Assembly (NCBI GenBank): GCA_943736015.1
Contig: OX031062.1
Span: 53,494,962 to 53,558,961, forward strand
Reading direction: 5' to 3'
DNA: 64,000 nt
From: Tridacna crocea
Taxonomy: Eukaryota; Mollusca; Bivalvia; Cardiida; Cardiidae
Position numbers and translations under genes: made by a program. Below, piece after piece: positions 1 to 13,138 of this stretch (positions within the stretch are counted from its first letter, which is position 1; the number at the start of each line of letters is the position of its first letter). Under the pieces are notes generated by a model. It ran no database searches, had not been told where the DNA came from, and worked only from the letters and a program-made list of their open reading frames with translations.

Positions 1-146
1 ATGAGAGAGTGAGAAAGGGAAGGAGAGGAGATACAGTAACAGTGTGAAGAAATAGGAGAAGGGAAGGTAGGAAAAGAAACAGAGAGAAGGAATGAAAAAT
101 AAAAAAATAACAGAAAGAAAAAAGAAGCAAAAGAAGAAAAGAAGTG

Positions 147-180
<34 letters not shown>

Positions 181-560
181 GAGAGAGGAATAGGAAATAG
201 AGACAGACTGACAGAGGGTAGAGATAGATAGATGGATAGATACATATTTTGACATAAAGGCAGGCAGACAGACAGAAAACAACAAACACACACACACAGG
301 CATTTGGACAGACAAAAAAAAGGTATGCGAGCAACTGAGAAAAAAAGAGTATACAAATCTGTATGAGAAAGAGGAGACAGACAGAAATAGAGACAGAGAG
401 ATAGAGTGAGAGAGAGAGCAACAAGTAAAAGTGGGTAGACAGGTGGACAGGGGGAACAGAGACAAAAAAAACAGATAGATTGACCCAGACAGACACACAA
501 ATACACAGACAGACACACAGACAGACAGAAACAGACAGACAAAGAAAATAAAAAGATTTT
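1..560. repeat. Purine-rich low-complexity DNA with (GA)n and (AGAC)n
   Basis: The + strand is almost entirely A and G, with a pure GA run near 150-178 and repeated AGACAG/ACAGACAG blocks near 480-540. No reading frame with protein-like composition is seen. Such strand-asymmetric tracts are common simple repeats. Confidence 0.9.
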
Positions 561-599
561 TAGAGACAAATGTAACTACATAAAGAAATTAGTGAGGGA

Positions 600-1090
600 A
601 CGAGTATTTACATGAGTAGGTGACTGACTGATTAAGTGGTTGAGTGAGTGGTTGAAAAAAGATAGGGCAAATAACTGGGATTGTAAATGGTTGAATGGTT
701 GAATAAGGGATGGGTGTGTGCATAATTGATTGGTAGAATAAGGGGAGGATTACTGAATCAGTAAGTGAGGGAGGGAGTGAGGAAAGGGAGTGAGTGAGTG
801 GATGATTGAGTGTGAATGACTAAGTGAGTGTGTGTAATTGAGTGAGTGGGTGGGTGAGTGAGTGAGAGAGACTGAGTGGGTGAGATAGTGACTGAGTGGA
901 TGATTAAGAGTGAGTGAGTGAGTGAGAGAGAGTGAGTGATTGAGTGTGAATGAGTGAGTGTGTGCAATTTAGTGAGTGGGTGGGTGAGTGAGTGAGTGGG
1001 TGAGATAGTGACTGAGTGGATGATTAAGAATGAGTGAGTGAGTGAGTGAGAGAATGAGAGTTAGAGAGTTAGTAAGTGAGTGAGAGGATG
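600..1090. repeat. TGAG/GTGA-type minisatellite
   Basis: Irregular tandem GTGAGTGA units are interspersed with GGTGGGTGAG and GATGATTAAGA blocks. A longer period is visible: the block at about 840-955 recurs at about 970-1060 with the same order of sub-motifs (GTGGGTGGGTGAGTGAG, then GAGATAGTGACTGAGTGGAT). The open frame on the minus strand here is only the translated repeat (Ser/Thr/His-rich). Confidence 0.9.
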
Positions 1091-1129
1091 TTTGTGGTGG
1101 CTATCTGCGATTATCTGTTTTTAACGCCA

Positions 1130-2310
1130 TTTCCTCTGATTCACATCTGAACCCTTGATCTGTTTTCCCTATTACAACTTCACACAAAGTGATATGCAGA
1201 ATAGAGGTTTCAGAGGCCAGGCTCTAAGGTCATGGTCTTGGCTGGGGTCAAAGGCAATATATTCATATACTGTATATCCTTAATAACACTTGTGCACATT
1301 GATGTAACTGTGGAGAGCGGCAGTTTCAGATCCAAAAATTCAAGGTAAAAAAGGTTGGTTAATGATCAGATTCTCATTGTGTTGGCTCCAAATGTTTTGG
1401 GTCCCTGATCTAACTTTTTTTCCCATAATATTTCACACAAGTATTGACCTTGAAGAAGATGTGCAGTGCAGAAGTTTCAAATGCAATGCTCAAAGGTAAA
1501 GGTCAAAGCAAGAAGAGTGGTCAATGGTCAGGTGCTCATCAATCTTGTTGGCTGCATATCTCTTTAACCCTTCATCACAATGTGGAAAATTTAGGTTTCA
1601 GACGGCAGGCTTCAAGGTCAGTGTTCACATCAGGGGGTAAAGGGTCAGATGTTCAAAAGTCTTGTCTGCTGAATTCCTCTTAAACCTCTGTGCACCCTGA
1701 AGTGACCTTGCGCAAAGCAGAGGTTTCAGATGCCAAGCACCAAAGTCAAGGTCACAGCATGGGGGGGTTATGATCAGATGGTCCTTAATCCAGCCAGCTC
1801 AACTATTCTTGGATCCTCTGCCTGATTGTCAGATGATCAAAAAAATAATCAGCTCCCAATCTTTTGAACCCTTGGCCTTTTTTTAAACAACACTTACCAT
1901 GATAGGACAATGGACTAGACTCAGATTTCAGACAGCAGGTTCCAAGGTCACCACAGATGTAAAAGGTAAAGCTTTCAAATATCTTGTCTTCTCTGAAACT
2001 TTTTGCACCATGGTGAGACAATAGCCAGTGCAGAGGCTTCAGACACCAGCTTCAATGTCATGTCGCAGGAAGGGGTTAAAGGTCAGATAACCATAGAACA
2101 TGTCAGATCCACAGCTTTTGAACCCTGTATCTGTTTTCAAGAATATTTCCTACATGTGTGCACCATGATGAGACTATGTACAGGACTATTCAGAACAGCA
2201 GGCTTCAAGGTCAAGTATATTTATGATAGAGTTTCACCCTGATAAGATGTCCAACACAGAGGTTTCAGACGCCAGACTATTAGGTCAAAGTTACAGCTGC
2301 GGGGCAAAAT
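1130..2310. repeat. Degenerate interspersed tandem repeat (CAAGGTCA / AGGTTTCAGA motif)
   Basis: At least seven diverged units each contain AGAGGTTTCAGA, then CCAGGCTTCAAGGTCA, often with GTCACAGC and AGGTCAGAT. Clear anchors lie near 1205, 1470, 1722, 1925, 2030, 2190 and 2262. Spacing is irregular (about 70-250 bp). It resembles the diverged monomer body of a bivalve tandem-repeat element, but I see neither terminus. Confidence 0.7.
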
Positions 2311-4030
2311 TCACATTCTCTAAGATTATGTTTGTTCCATATCCCTTTAACTTCCGGTCTGACTTTTAAAATGGTTCACATGTAACTGCACCTTCATATT
2401 TGACAACACTTCTTGTGGCCTCATGTCTTGCAGTCCTTTTCAAAGATTTACGTTGTTCAAATGTTACTCCTGAAAGAATTTTCAAAGATACATTGCACAA
2501 TTTGAAAGCATGGAATGTAACTGCAACAGTAATGATACCATACAGATGCTTTCTATGGAGTTGAGGTCAAAATTGAAGATTTGGCATCCCAGATTGGGTA
2601 GTGTAATAGAGCTATAGTATGTGACATCAACATTATATACCATGGATAATTATAGCGGCAATTGATTTAAGATGGCTATGATCTTTATGCTTGATTTTTC
2701 ACAGCAGTCCACATGTGAAAAGAATGTAACGACCTCATACATTTTCTAGGCAACAATTATATACTCTTACCTGTATATGAAAAGATTCTTTTTCTCCCAT
2801 ATGACCTCCTTACTTGCATCGGTAACCATACAATCCAACACAAGTCAGGAAGGACAAAACCTGATCCTTTCAAAAATAATTATTCATTTACCTTTCAATG
2901 GTGTGAAACCCCTGCAGTCACACTGGTTGTATAGAAAAGTTCTCTACTTCACACTTACCTTTTATCTTGAATTTTTTTGACAGCATTCTCAAGCAAACTA
3001 GTGCCATCCTTATACTTTATGAACTACTCCCTGGTATTCCATATATGTCTTTACTTCCAATGCCATCATATGTTTTCATTCACATTCTATTTAAATCTAT
3101 AACTTTAAAAATGTATACTCACAAAAGGGAATGCAATTCATTCTTCGAAAAATCTGCACAGTTTCAATGTTCATGTTTCCGTGCTGTAGCAGACTTTAAA
3201 ACTATAGATCTACTGACTGCTCTCTCTCTCTCTTTCACTCTCTCTTTTTCTCTCTCTCTAAATATCACTTCAAAATTTAAAAAAAAAAAGTATCCATCAA
3301 AACATGTATTCTTTCCTATGAGTTTCTGTCCTTGGCTAAAAGTGAAAATACCACACACACACACATATGCCTTTCATAATATCTATATGTGCTTCAAAGC
3401 ATTTTATAAAATAGAATCCCACCTGTAACATTACTTTCCCAACCCTCTCCCTGTCTCACTCATTCTAAGTACAAAATATCGTTGGCCTCCCAAAACACAT
3501 TACTGCAGTTAATACTTGTAATACAGAATGCACAGTCTGATCTTGGATCTCCACTCTCCAATAAGGAGAGATTAAAAAAGATAACAAAATTTGGGTTTTT
3601 ACAGTTGGCTTGAAAGTTTCATATCACTTATTTAGCAGGTAATCTGTTTAGCTATAAAACTTCATTATGGCTCTGTCAATATATGTAACATTTCATAAAA
3701 TCCTTTTTGTGGCGGTTGTTGCCACAGAGTTAACGAAAATTCCAAAATTCGAAAAACAAATAAGTGTAAAAACCAAACTAATTGCCTATACTGTATCTGT
3801 GATGAACATACCTAACAACTGCCATAACATTTCAGTTAACCCCATAAAAAGTAGTCCACCAAATAAGCTACTGCTTCTAATGTAGACGGCTTTAACTAAT
3901 TTTATAGATCAAAGAAGTGTTACTTTAATTATAGTGATTGACTTTATGCTTAAAAATACATTCTAAGAGACAGTTAAGATTGGCCAACTGTTATGAAATC
4001 CTGAAACATCGGCCAATGTCGGTATGGTAT
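2311..4030. other. AT-rich DNA with no recognisable gene
   Basis: No coding region is recognised. There is a CT-rich tract near 3220-3260 and a short CA run near 3353-3365. A short block near 3528-3650 (CAGTCTGATCTTGGATC, then TTATTTAGCAGGT) matches the GATC-rich repeat labelled B below. The 153-aa open frame at 2967-3428 has simple-sequence composition and no family features. Confidence 0.6.
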
Positions 4031-4034
4031 CCGG

Positions 4035-4141
4035 TTAAAACATCCCACAGTCAAAACGTCCCACTTTTGGTTAAAACGTCCCCCATTTCCATTCCAAATT
4101 GGTTAAAACATCCCCCTAAAACGTCCCCCTTAAACGTCCCT
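4035..4141 (+). repeat. Short AAAACGTCCC repeat cluster
   Basis: Six or more imperfect copies of TTAAAACGTCCC or AAACATCCC occur within about 100 bp, giving a proline/lysine/threonine-rich translation artefact. No promoter or gene context is visible. Confidence 0.7.
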
Positions 4142-5389
4142 GCGTATCTTATTAAAGTTATTAGTTTAATATTGTTTGATTATTTCAGAAAACCTTCACA
4201 TTTGACCTTTACATCATGATGGTGTCATTTAATGCTATTGGTCATTGAATTTTAACCCATTTCCTGCCGAACTTATAGTTTTAAGAGGCACAACATTAGT
4301 TTTCGACAAATCTTCAAACATTCAGCTTAATCAATATGACTTAAATCAATATTCCATGTCGTAACTGTGTACTTCAATACCAAAGTACCTTTAAGTGCAT
4401 ATGGATTCTTTTTTTATGATTTTAGCTAATTAGAATCAAGATTGTTTAATGTAGGCTAAGTAGAGTCGATATTTTTATATACATGTATGTGGGCCGAGGG
4501 TTAAGGCCCATATATTGTCTCCCTATATGAATGTTTATTCGACACGCTCAAACACCTTCTGGACTAGCAAAAACACCTCCCTGTCTGCAGTGTTCTGAGG
4601 TAATTGATTAATTTAAGTGTGTAAAATTTCCATTTAACCCATATCCAAACAATCCAAAATCTTACCTACTAAGAGAATGAAACATTTCCATAACACCGTA
4701 AGAAAAGGACAAATGCAAGTTATCAGCATTTCAATCTTTTCCAATTCAGTTTTCAAAGTATTTTTTCCTAGTAGTATTTTTTCCTAGTTGGAGCAAACAA
4801 GGACAAGAGCAATCAGTGTATTGACGATTTGCCCATTTGGAGGTACAGGTACATTAGTTGACCATGTACATTTACCTAAGTGAGTAAATCAGACATAAAT
4901 AAAACACAGTTGCAAATGATAAGTTTATTACTGCTTTGCCCTTATTTATGATTGCGATCTCACATAATGGTGGAGTCCAATTCTTCATTGTCGTGTAAGT
5001 TTTCACGAGATGGTTTGGTATAGGATGCCAAGGTTCAGTCCAATTCTTTTCTTTTTACATTCTGCAATTACTTTGTCAAAAAAAAGGCGTCATGTTTATA
5101 GAAAATAAATGTCCGAATATAAAAGGGGGGGGGGTGAATGATCGAACTGTAACCTAGGCTGTGTTCACTAAACAAATTTGAAATTTTCAATCACATTTAT
5201 TTTGTCATGTGCAAATGCTTTGGATTTGGACAAACCTTATATTTTGTCTTGGGTAATGAGTGAAAGTACCAATCCATATACATGTCTCTGAATGAGAAGA
5301 AACTCAGAGCAGTAAATAATTGTCTCACCTCCCTAATATAAACAATGAATAACAATTTATGCGAATACAACATGAGATATATGGAAAAG
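4142..5389. other. AT-rich intergenic DNA
   Basis: No gene, RNA or well-bounded repeat is recognised. A G run lies at about 5127-5136. Confidence 0.5.
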
Positions 5390-8240
5390 TCCTAAATGCA
5401 GTGATACAACTTCCAAACTATACATATAATTAGAAAAATAAATAGCACATTCCTCGTGCCCATGGTACAAGTGGAACAATCCATATATTATTCCCCTTGT
5501 CCCTGGCACAATGAAGAACAATTAAAAAAAGATCCATTTTATTAGGTACGTTGCACAACTGATGGTAACAAATATCTCTTGTGTCATAATAATCACAAAG
5601 TATCCCATGAGTCACTCCAACAAGTTACAACACATACATCAAATTTTTCTGTTTCAATATTATGACTTAGAAAATAAGAAAAACCTTTTCCTTGTGCCTT
5701 GAATTGATATAACATGGAATAATGAAAAATAATGAAAAATATACCTTCTACTATTGCAACCCCTGGTAATTGTAGGGACAAAATAAAAATGAAATATCTT
5801 GTGTATCTCTGTTACAATTTGTATCAACATAATTCTAAGTGTCACTGTAATAGACATTACAAAGTAAAAATGTCTTTTGCAACTAAATGCATTCCGCCAC
5901 ATTATAACACATTTTTATACACCTACACCATCAAAAACAAAACTGACACAAAAAACTAATGTGCAATGATAAAAAACATATTACAATAAAACATAATCCT
6001 TTTTTTAAAGACATGTTTCTTAAAAAAGATAGAGGAAAAAAGACATTGTTCATACAAACTTACATTGTTTGAAAATATGATTATAAATAATGTATTGTTC
6101 ACAACCTGAACAAGAAATAGAATCAATTCTCAAGAAGTATCTTTTTTATACCAGATATAATTTGAAAAAAGATATAATATCCGTTTTGAAAACCGGAAAA
6201 ATACAAAAGTATCCCTTGTAATGGTAAACCCTATATAATAAATATGTCAGTTGTTTCATCAAGACATTTGAACAATATCCTCGCATACCGACTTTATTTG
6301 TTACAGTATACTGGTACATGATTTTTTCGTACCTAATAAAACTGTCTTCCGCATTTTCGTACTCGGAAGTGACGTAGATGTATTGGACTCAATTTGTTGA
6401 TGCAATTTTCTTGTTTTGTCACTGCTAAAGTAATTTTTAGTAGTATTTACTAATCGTCATGCAAACAGCCTGAAATTCAAGTACTTTTCAAGGCTAGATA
6501 TGAATTTTCCAGTACTTTTCAAGACAAAACTCTGTTTCAAGGACTTTTCAAGACTAACCCTCATTTTCAAGCACTTTTCAAGCCTGTGCGAACCTTGATG
6601 TATTATAAAATATGTTTCATTCCCTCTTACAACCTGTGTCACTTTCACATTTTTCCCTATGGCCCTGTTACAAACTGAAATGATAAGATATCCTTTATCT
6701 CTGTGTACAACTCTACAATATGAAATAATCCTTTGTGCCCTATACAATTGAAGTAATACAAAATACCCCGTATGCTCCTGTAAACATATCTTACAATATA
6801 TTGTATTCTGCATGTTCTTTTTATACCTTAAATCAATATGAGGAAAATTCAAATGGCCAGATACATTGTTAAAGACTCAAAGACCTCCTGTATACCCTTA
6901 AACAACATAAAATATCCCTTGTGTCCATGTTACAATTAGAACTACAACATAAAATAATGCATTCGTCCCTGTTGTCCCTCTAAAAAACTGAACATAAAAA
7001 AATAATCCTTGTGCTATGATACAAACCAAAACAGTAAACAGGTCTCATGTACATTAAAAATATAACATCCCATGCATCCATGTTATCATCTATACAAAAG
7101 AATATATACTTACTGCATTTTCAACCTGAAACCATGAAGACTTTAAAACTAATGCCAACTAAAGCAAAATGAAATATTACCTATGTCACTTTTATTTACC
7201 TGAAACACACATATCTTTATCGCAGCCTACAACTATACATATCATTCCCTATATGTTTAACTTTAAATGAATGAAAGAACACCTGATGTCTATTTTCAAC
7301 ATAGAATTATACATATTCTTTGTACCCTTATGCACTTCAATATGAGAAAATCATAATATATTATCACTTGTTTTTACAATTCATTGCATTGCATATGATA
7401 CTAAAAGAGAGGAAAATGTTGAGTAATGGTTATTTGCAGATATTTAGTGAGAAAAGTCAAAGTGAACAACTACATAAAATCAACAGAGGATGCGTTGCAC
7501 AGAAAACAATAAACTGCAGCCTGCAGTATTTAAAATGTGAAAAATGACATATTTATCATGCATGACTAAAAGCTCAAGCAATGGTAAAACAGCAACCAGT
7601 ATGACTTCTTTCATATTGCATAAGAGGGTATAAAAATAGGAATGTCGCAGTGTAGGAAAACTAATTGGTTACATCCATTTATGCTTATTTCTTTTAAAAT
7701 AAATGGACAATAATAATTTTCCATTCAGGAATAAAAACAACAATTATATCTATTTTTAGATGGCTATAAACAGACTGAGCAATAAAATCTTTAAATTTAA
7801 AACTTTATGAATGGTATACATCATGGCGATCTGAGCATCTCCCCGTATTATGCATTCCTGAAAGAAGTTCAGCTGGGGAGGCAAGGGGGGCTAATGCCCT
7901 TCAGTTTCTCCACAAAGAATAATTTGAAAAATGTAATTATATGATTAAAAAATTATTGTCACGATCGATGATTATTATATAGCCAAACATGAAGAAACTG
8001 CCTTAGCCTTTATTTTTAAGTTTATCATTCATAGACTTGTTATTTCAAAATTTTCAGATTTTCTGTTTAAATTCCAAAATTCCCTGACAAATCTCAATTT
8101 CCCTGACAAGTCCCGGACCTTGATTTTTTTCTCTCCGACTTTTCCCTGACCATAGACACCATTTTTTTCATTCAGTCATGGGAAATGAATAATACCCCTT
8201 GAGCAACCTAAACAAAATCCTTTTGCACCTGTAACACCTA
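5390..8240. repeat. Left copy of an old ~2.7-3 kb tandem duplication
   Basis: Ordered landmarks recur in the same order and strand about 2.7-3.1 kb downstream. Examples are AGCACATTCCT (5446 and 8525), the CAACCTGTGTCACTTTCA block (6630) with its counterpart (9321), ATACAAACCAAAACA (7018 and 9728), AGCTGGGGAGGCAAGG (7870 and 10676) and GAAACTGCCTTAGCC (7992 and 10765). The body is itself built of degenerate ~60 bp units of the type CCTTGTGCCC...ATACAACCTGAA. Confidence 0.8.
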
Positions 8241-8469
8241 AAAAAGTCTCCTGAACCCTGATACAACCTGAACCTGTAAAATAAGAGCATATGATATTGT
8301 TCTGCCTAAAAAAATAGATAAAAACTCCTTTAGCCCATACTTAAGCGCATGCAAACAAGCACCTGTGCCCCGATACTTTACCTGGAAAGTTTCTCTGTAC
8401 TGAAACAAATTAAAACTACAAATTTGCTCTGTGGTCTTGTACAACCTGAACAAATAGACAGTAATGATA

Positions 8470-10975
8470 TGGGAACATCCTGAATGCAGTAATGTAATTT
8501 TCTAACAATAAAGAATATATTTAGCACATTCCTTATGCCCTTGATACAACCAATGACAATATACATATAATATTCCCTGTGTACCTGGTAAAACATGAAT
8601 TAGTAACAAACATCCCTGGCACCCTGAAACAACAAATCACAAAAAAAAACCCTTGTGCCTGATAAACACAATTGTGAAATACCCCACAAGTCATGCGTAC
8701 ATGGTATCCCATGAATTCCATGAAACAGTGAAAATATATCCTTTTTATGGTATAGCCTGCTACAGACTCACAAAAAAAAATCAATTTAAACATATGTCAT
8801 ATTCCCTAATACAAACTGACATAATATGAAAATATTTAAAACACCTACCGTTAACATCCTGAACAAAAATACATAATATCCCTATTAAAAAGCATAACAA
8901 TGAAAAAAGAATTGTGTTGTTAAAGTAAAACTCTGAAGAAAAAAAATAATTGAAATAATATCTATGTATTATAGCATGCATACCTGTTTCATTCGTCATA
9001 GTATTGTAGTTCATAATATTTCTACATATATATTTATATTACATTCAAACTATAGCTGTACATTATCCTAAGCATACCTCTTTCACTTGTAACAGTTTAC
9101 TATTTCCTAGTATTTCTAAATATATGTTTATTTAGGTATAAATTGAAACAATAAAAAAAGTCTTTTGTATCCTCATACAACCTGGTAAAATATAATCAGT
9201 ATAAAATTTCTCAAACAACCAGAAGTACATGAGATAACCTGTATCCATATTATATCTTGCAACTACATACATAAACTAGACAAAATGAAACATCATAAAG
9301 CATGTTTGAGTCCCTCTAACAGCCTGTGTAACTTTCATAATTTTCCCTATGGCTCTGTTACAAACTGAAATGATAAAATATCCCTTTTGCCTGTATAGAA
9401 CTCTACAATATAAAACTAACCTTTGTGCCCTAAACAACTGAATTAATACAAAGTACCCCATAAAAATTATGTTCTTCTAAACATATCTTACAATATATAT
9501 ATTGTTTTGGGTGTTCTTTTCATACCTTAAACATGTTGAACAAATTTTAAAAAATTGTTGTGAGCAGATACCACTTGTAAGACAAAAAAATCCACTGTAG
9601 TGCTCTAAACTATCATAAATTATCCCTTGATTCTATGCTACAAGTAGAAGTATAGCATAAAATAATCTATACTTTTCCTGTTACCCCTTTCAAAGAATTG
9701 AACATTAAAAATAACCCTCATGCCATGATACAAACCAAAACAATTAAAACCTCTCATGTACATAAAACATTAATATGTTCTTGTTACAATATACACAAAA
9801 GTAGATATACTTACTGTATTTTTAATCTGAAACTATGAAAACTTTAAAAGGTAAAAGAAACTAAAGCAAAATGAAATAACACCTGTGTTAATTTAATAAC
9901 CTGAAACAAAAACAGTCTCCGTGTTACAGCCTATGTCAATAAATATTACTCCCTATACGTACATCTTGAAACAAAGAAAGAACAATTCATTTCCTTTTTT
10001 AACATACAATGATATGTAAATCTTATGCCCTTATGTACTACAAAACAAGAAAAATATATATAGTCACTTTTATCTCCAACTCATAGAACTACTAGTCAGA
10101 CTTTAAGAAAAGTGAATGGAATTTAATTGATGGTTTCGGTTGCCACCTAATGAAAAAACATGTGCCAGCATATGTTGTATAGAAAAGTTTGCTCAGCATT
10201 TCTATAATATCAAGCAATTCATATGATACTAAATCATATCAACAAGACATGCTGACTTCTAAATATTTGTGCACATTTAATGAGAAAAGTCAGAGAAAGA
10301 CTAAGTAAAAACAGCAGATGATGGAAAGGTTCAAAGAAAACAAGAAACTATGGCCAACAGTATTTAGATGAGAAAAATAACACATTTTCCTTACATAATT
10401 TATAGGCAAGCACAGATAAAAAAAAAAACTACCACCATGACATATTGCATTAGTGGTATGTCTTGCAGTGAAAGATTTACAAGTAATAAATATGTTATAG
10501 TTATTTAGGCTAATTTCAAAACAGAAATAAATGAACAATAATGTCACCTAAAAAAAATAAAGGTATCCAGCTGTCTACATCTGGACATAGCAACAAAAGT
10601 CTGAAAATGAAAACCTGCTAATATTTATTTGAAAAAAAAAATATTCAATATCTTCTATTCCTAAAAAGAAGTTTCAGCTGGGGAGGCAAGGGACGCTACA
10701 CCCTTCACTTTCTTCTGAAAAAAATAATTTGAAAAAAAGTAATAATTATTTTAGCCAAACATGAAGAAACTGCCTTAGCCTTTATTCTCGATGGTTTTAT
10801 CATTCATAGTCTTGTTATTTCGAAATTCCATGACTTTCTGCTTAAAATAAGAAATTCCCTGGCCAATCCAAAAATTTCCTAAAATTTCCCTGATCTTGTA
10901 AATTTGCTCCGACTCTATCCCTGACCATGGACACCTTATTCTAAGTCAGTCAGTCATGGGAAATGAGTAATACCA
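8470..10975. repeat. Right copy of the ~2.7-3 kb tandem duplication
   Basis: This is collinear with 5390-8240 and strongly diverged, with many small indels. Both copies end in the same order: AGCTGGGGAGGCAAGG, GAAACTGCCTTAGCC, a TTCCCTGA-rich stretch, then CAGTCATGGGAAATGA. No coding frame is conserved between copies, which argues for duplication of non-coding repeat DNA. Confidence 0.8.
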
Positions 10976-11130
10976 CTTGAGAAACATTTTTTTTAAAAAT
11001 GAGCCATACTCTGTGAAAAGGGAGCTTAATGCATATGCATATTCTAAGTCAGTCAGTCATGGGAAATGAGTAATACCACTTGAGAAAAATGAGCCATACT
11101 CTGTGAAAAGGGAGCTTAATGCATATCCAA
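10941..11130 (+). repeat. Local ~95 bp direct duplication
   Basis: The block beginning ATTCTAAGTCAGTCAGTCAT is present twice in immediate succession (from about 10939 and 11040), nearly identical except for a short A/T insertion in the first copy. It contains the left terminus of the E-type element (CTCTGTGAAAAGGGAGC). Confidence 0.85.
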
Positions 11131-11540
11131 AGAGCATCAACATGTATCAGTCTGCACAGTTCATGTAGGCTGACATGGGTCGAAACTTTTTGCTTCAGGT
11201 CAGTGTTTTGCATGCCCAAGCACCATTCTGCCACAGAAACTGATTATTTGTCTGAAGAAATGGATATAATTAATCCAATATTACATCATTGCTTGCATTA
11301 TACAATGCAGAGCTCCAGACAGAGAGAGTGATCTTGATTTCAACATTAAGATATTATTCTATTCTCCACTAAACCCTATTTTGGGGGTACTCATTAGAAT
11401 CATCTCATTGAGACAATTCTAATGAGTACCCACAACATACAGTTTGGAAGAGAAATAATGGATTTAGAATGCCATCACTCTCTCTTATCTGGAGCTCTGA
11501 TAAGGTGCATTAAGCCTCTTTTTGTCAGAGCATAGCTCTA
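11087..11540. mobile_element. E-type inverted-repeat element (MITE-like), carrying a nested D element
   Basis: The left end reads CTCTGTGAAAAGGGAGCTTA and the right end GCATTAAGCCTCTTTTTGTC AGAGC, which are imperfect inverted complements. The interior has GTAGGCTGACATGGGTCGAA as in other E copies (22518-22770, 29457-29565). A 192-bp palindromic D element occupies 11308-11499. Confidence 0.6.
11308..11499. mobile_element. D-type palindromic MITE, copy 1 (192 bp)
   Basis: The ends are CAGAGCTCCAGA and TCTGGAGCTCTG, exact reverse complements. The inner arms, around CACTAAACCCTATTTTGGGG and AATGAGTACCCACAACATA, are also inverted. The flanking octamers ATACAATG and ATAAGGTG are only weakly similar. 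The CAG...CTG ends would fit a hAT-like MITE. A same-length copy lies at 54563-54754. Confidence 0.7.
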
Positions 11541-11555
11541 ATCCTTTTGCACCTT

Positions 11556-11735
11556 TAACTCATTACCAAACGACAATATTTTAGGGTTGTCTAACTGGAA
11601 AGCATTTGCAGACGACAAAATGAAAGTGACTGAAAATTTGAAATTTGTTTTGTAAGGGTAACCATTTGTTTTGTGAAGAGAGAAAATGCTGGTTACCAGC
11701 ATTTCCTCCTTTTCCCACAATGTTTTCTAAAGATA
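11556..11735 (+). mobile_element. MITE-A copy, right end truncated
   Basis: The element begins with TTAACTCATTACCAAACGAC and runs through the hairpin (GAGAAAATGCTGGTTACCAG). It stops after TTTTCTAAAG, so the right third is missing. Confidence 0.8.
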
Positions 11736-11833
11736 CCTCTTCTGTATTTCGTAGGTTAGTAGTATAATAAAGTGTACCCCATGAAGCTGAACAAATAATA
11801 ACACATGTGCCAGGCTACATCAAAAGGGGGCTT

Positions 11834-12061
11834 GACTGTTTACCATTGACTCCTGACTTTTAATGACCCGAAAGAAGAATCTTTTTTGAAAACATAATTG
11901 GAAAAGGAGAAAATGCTGGTAACCAGCATTTTCTCCTTTTCCCACAATGTTTTCTACTCTTCTAAAGTCAAGTTTCAATTTTTGAGTCACATTTATTTTG
12001 TCATCTGCTAATGTTTTCAATTTGAACCAGTCTAAAATTTTGTTGTTTGGTAAGAAGTTAA
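11834..12061 (-). mobile_element. MITE-A copy
   Basis: The hairpin is at about 11888-11953 and the right terminus ends GGTAAGAAGTTAA. The left terminus is eroded (TTTACCATTGACTCCTGAC). Confidence 0.85.
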
Positions 12062-12261
12062 TGCATTTCCATGATGCATGATTACAGAGCAAGTCATCAC
12101 AGAATTATACAGTCATGAAATCTGTTCAGTATAACAAGCTACTGAATCATTTGGTCCTTTGACATGCAGAAAACTTACAAAAAGCAAAAAGGTTCAGCCC
12201 TGATCACCCTGCGTGAACTCCATTCTAGTCATACTAGTCTGATTAGACCCATAATAGAACT

Positions 12262-12561
12262 CATCCAAGATCTTATGGTTATATATATTTTGACAAAGTT
12301 TGGTGCTGATTGGTTGAAATTCGTAGATGCTAGAGTGTAAAAAAAGTGAAATACATCAATTTTTCTAATTCAAGGGCAAATACTCCAGCTGTTCTGGTCA
12401 TATATACTTTGACCAAGTTTTTTGTGCTGATTGGTTGATATTTGTAGATGCTAGAGTGTAAACAAGAAAATGTGGATGGACGAACGGACAGACGACGGAC
12501 GCCGACGGACGGTGAGTGATCACAATAGCTCACTCTGAGCACTTCGTGCTCAGGTGAGCTA
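12262..12561 (-). mobile_element. TAGCTCACCTGAGC-headed element, minus orientation
   Basis: Read on the minus strand it starts TAGCTCACCTGAGCACGAAG, a perfect head hairpin (GAGCACGAAGTGCTC), then a CGTCCGTC-rich block. Two ~120 bp AT-rich units containing GATTGGTTGA and GATGCTAGAGTGTAAA follow. The head directly abuts a MITE-A hairpin at 12562. Confidence 0.75.
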
Positions 12562-12620
12562 AAAATGCTGGTAACCAGCATTTTTTCCTTTACCCACAAT
12601 GTTTTCTACCCTCCCAGAGT
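12562..12620 (-). mobile_element. MITE-A hairpin fragment
   Basis: AAAATGCTGGTAACCAGCAT, then the CCCACAATGTTTTCTACCCT arm. The matching left arm is missing because the 12262-12561 element sits there. A right-terminal A-like fragment (GCAAATGCTTTGGATTTGG, then GATGAAGAGTTAA) is at about 13002-13072. Confidence 0.7.
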
Positions 12621-13138
12621 CAGAAATGATCATTTTAGTAATATTAAATTTGCGCTGTCTGCGCATGTCATATTCTTCGAAGATTTGACTGTCTTATATC
12701 ACACATCACTAGCCCGGAAAGCAGGCTGATTGTAATAATATGCTCTATAAAGTGGCAATGTAGAAAATAGCTTTGATTAATACATTTGAGGAGAAATGAG
12801 ACCTGCTTTAGCTCCATATTTCTGTGAACTGCTGATCATAGCTGAGTGAATTGCCCGAGGTAGCATTTTATTGAGTAAACCTTTATTTTAGTTTTATATT
12901 CAAAGTAACCATTGTCGCGTAGGAAAGTGATTCTGTTCTGTACCCAGGATGCCCATATCAGATAGATGAGTATTTATAGAATGCCATCTAGCGGGACATA
13001 ATGATTAAATTTGTTGTCTGCAAATGCTTTGGATTTGGTCCAGTCAAAAAGTTTGTGTTCGATGAAGAGTTAATAGAGGTTACAACTCTAAAAAGCAGTT
13101 ACAATCCCTTGAAAATGTGCACAAATAATAATGCTCTT

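Noticed and set aside
758..967. Minus-strand His/Ser/Thr-rich frame
   Set aside because: It is a translation of the TGAG minisatellite.
2967..3428. 153-codon + strand frame
   Set aside because: It runs through CT and CA simple repeats and has no family features.
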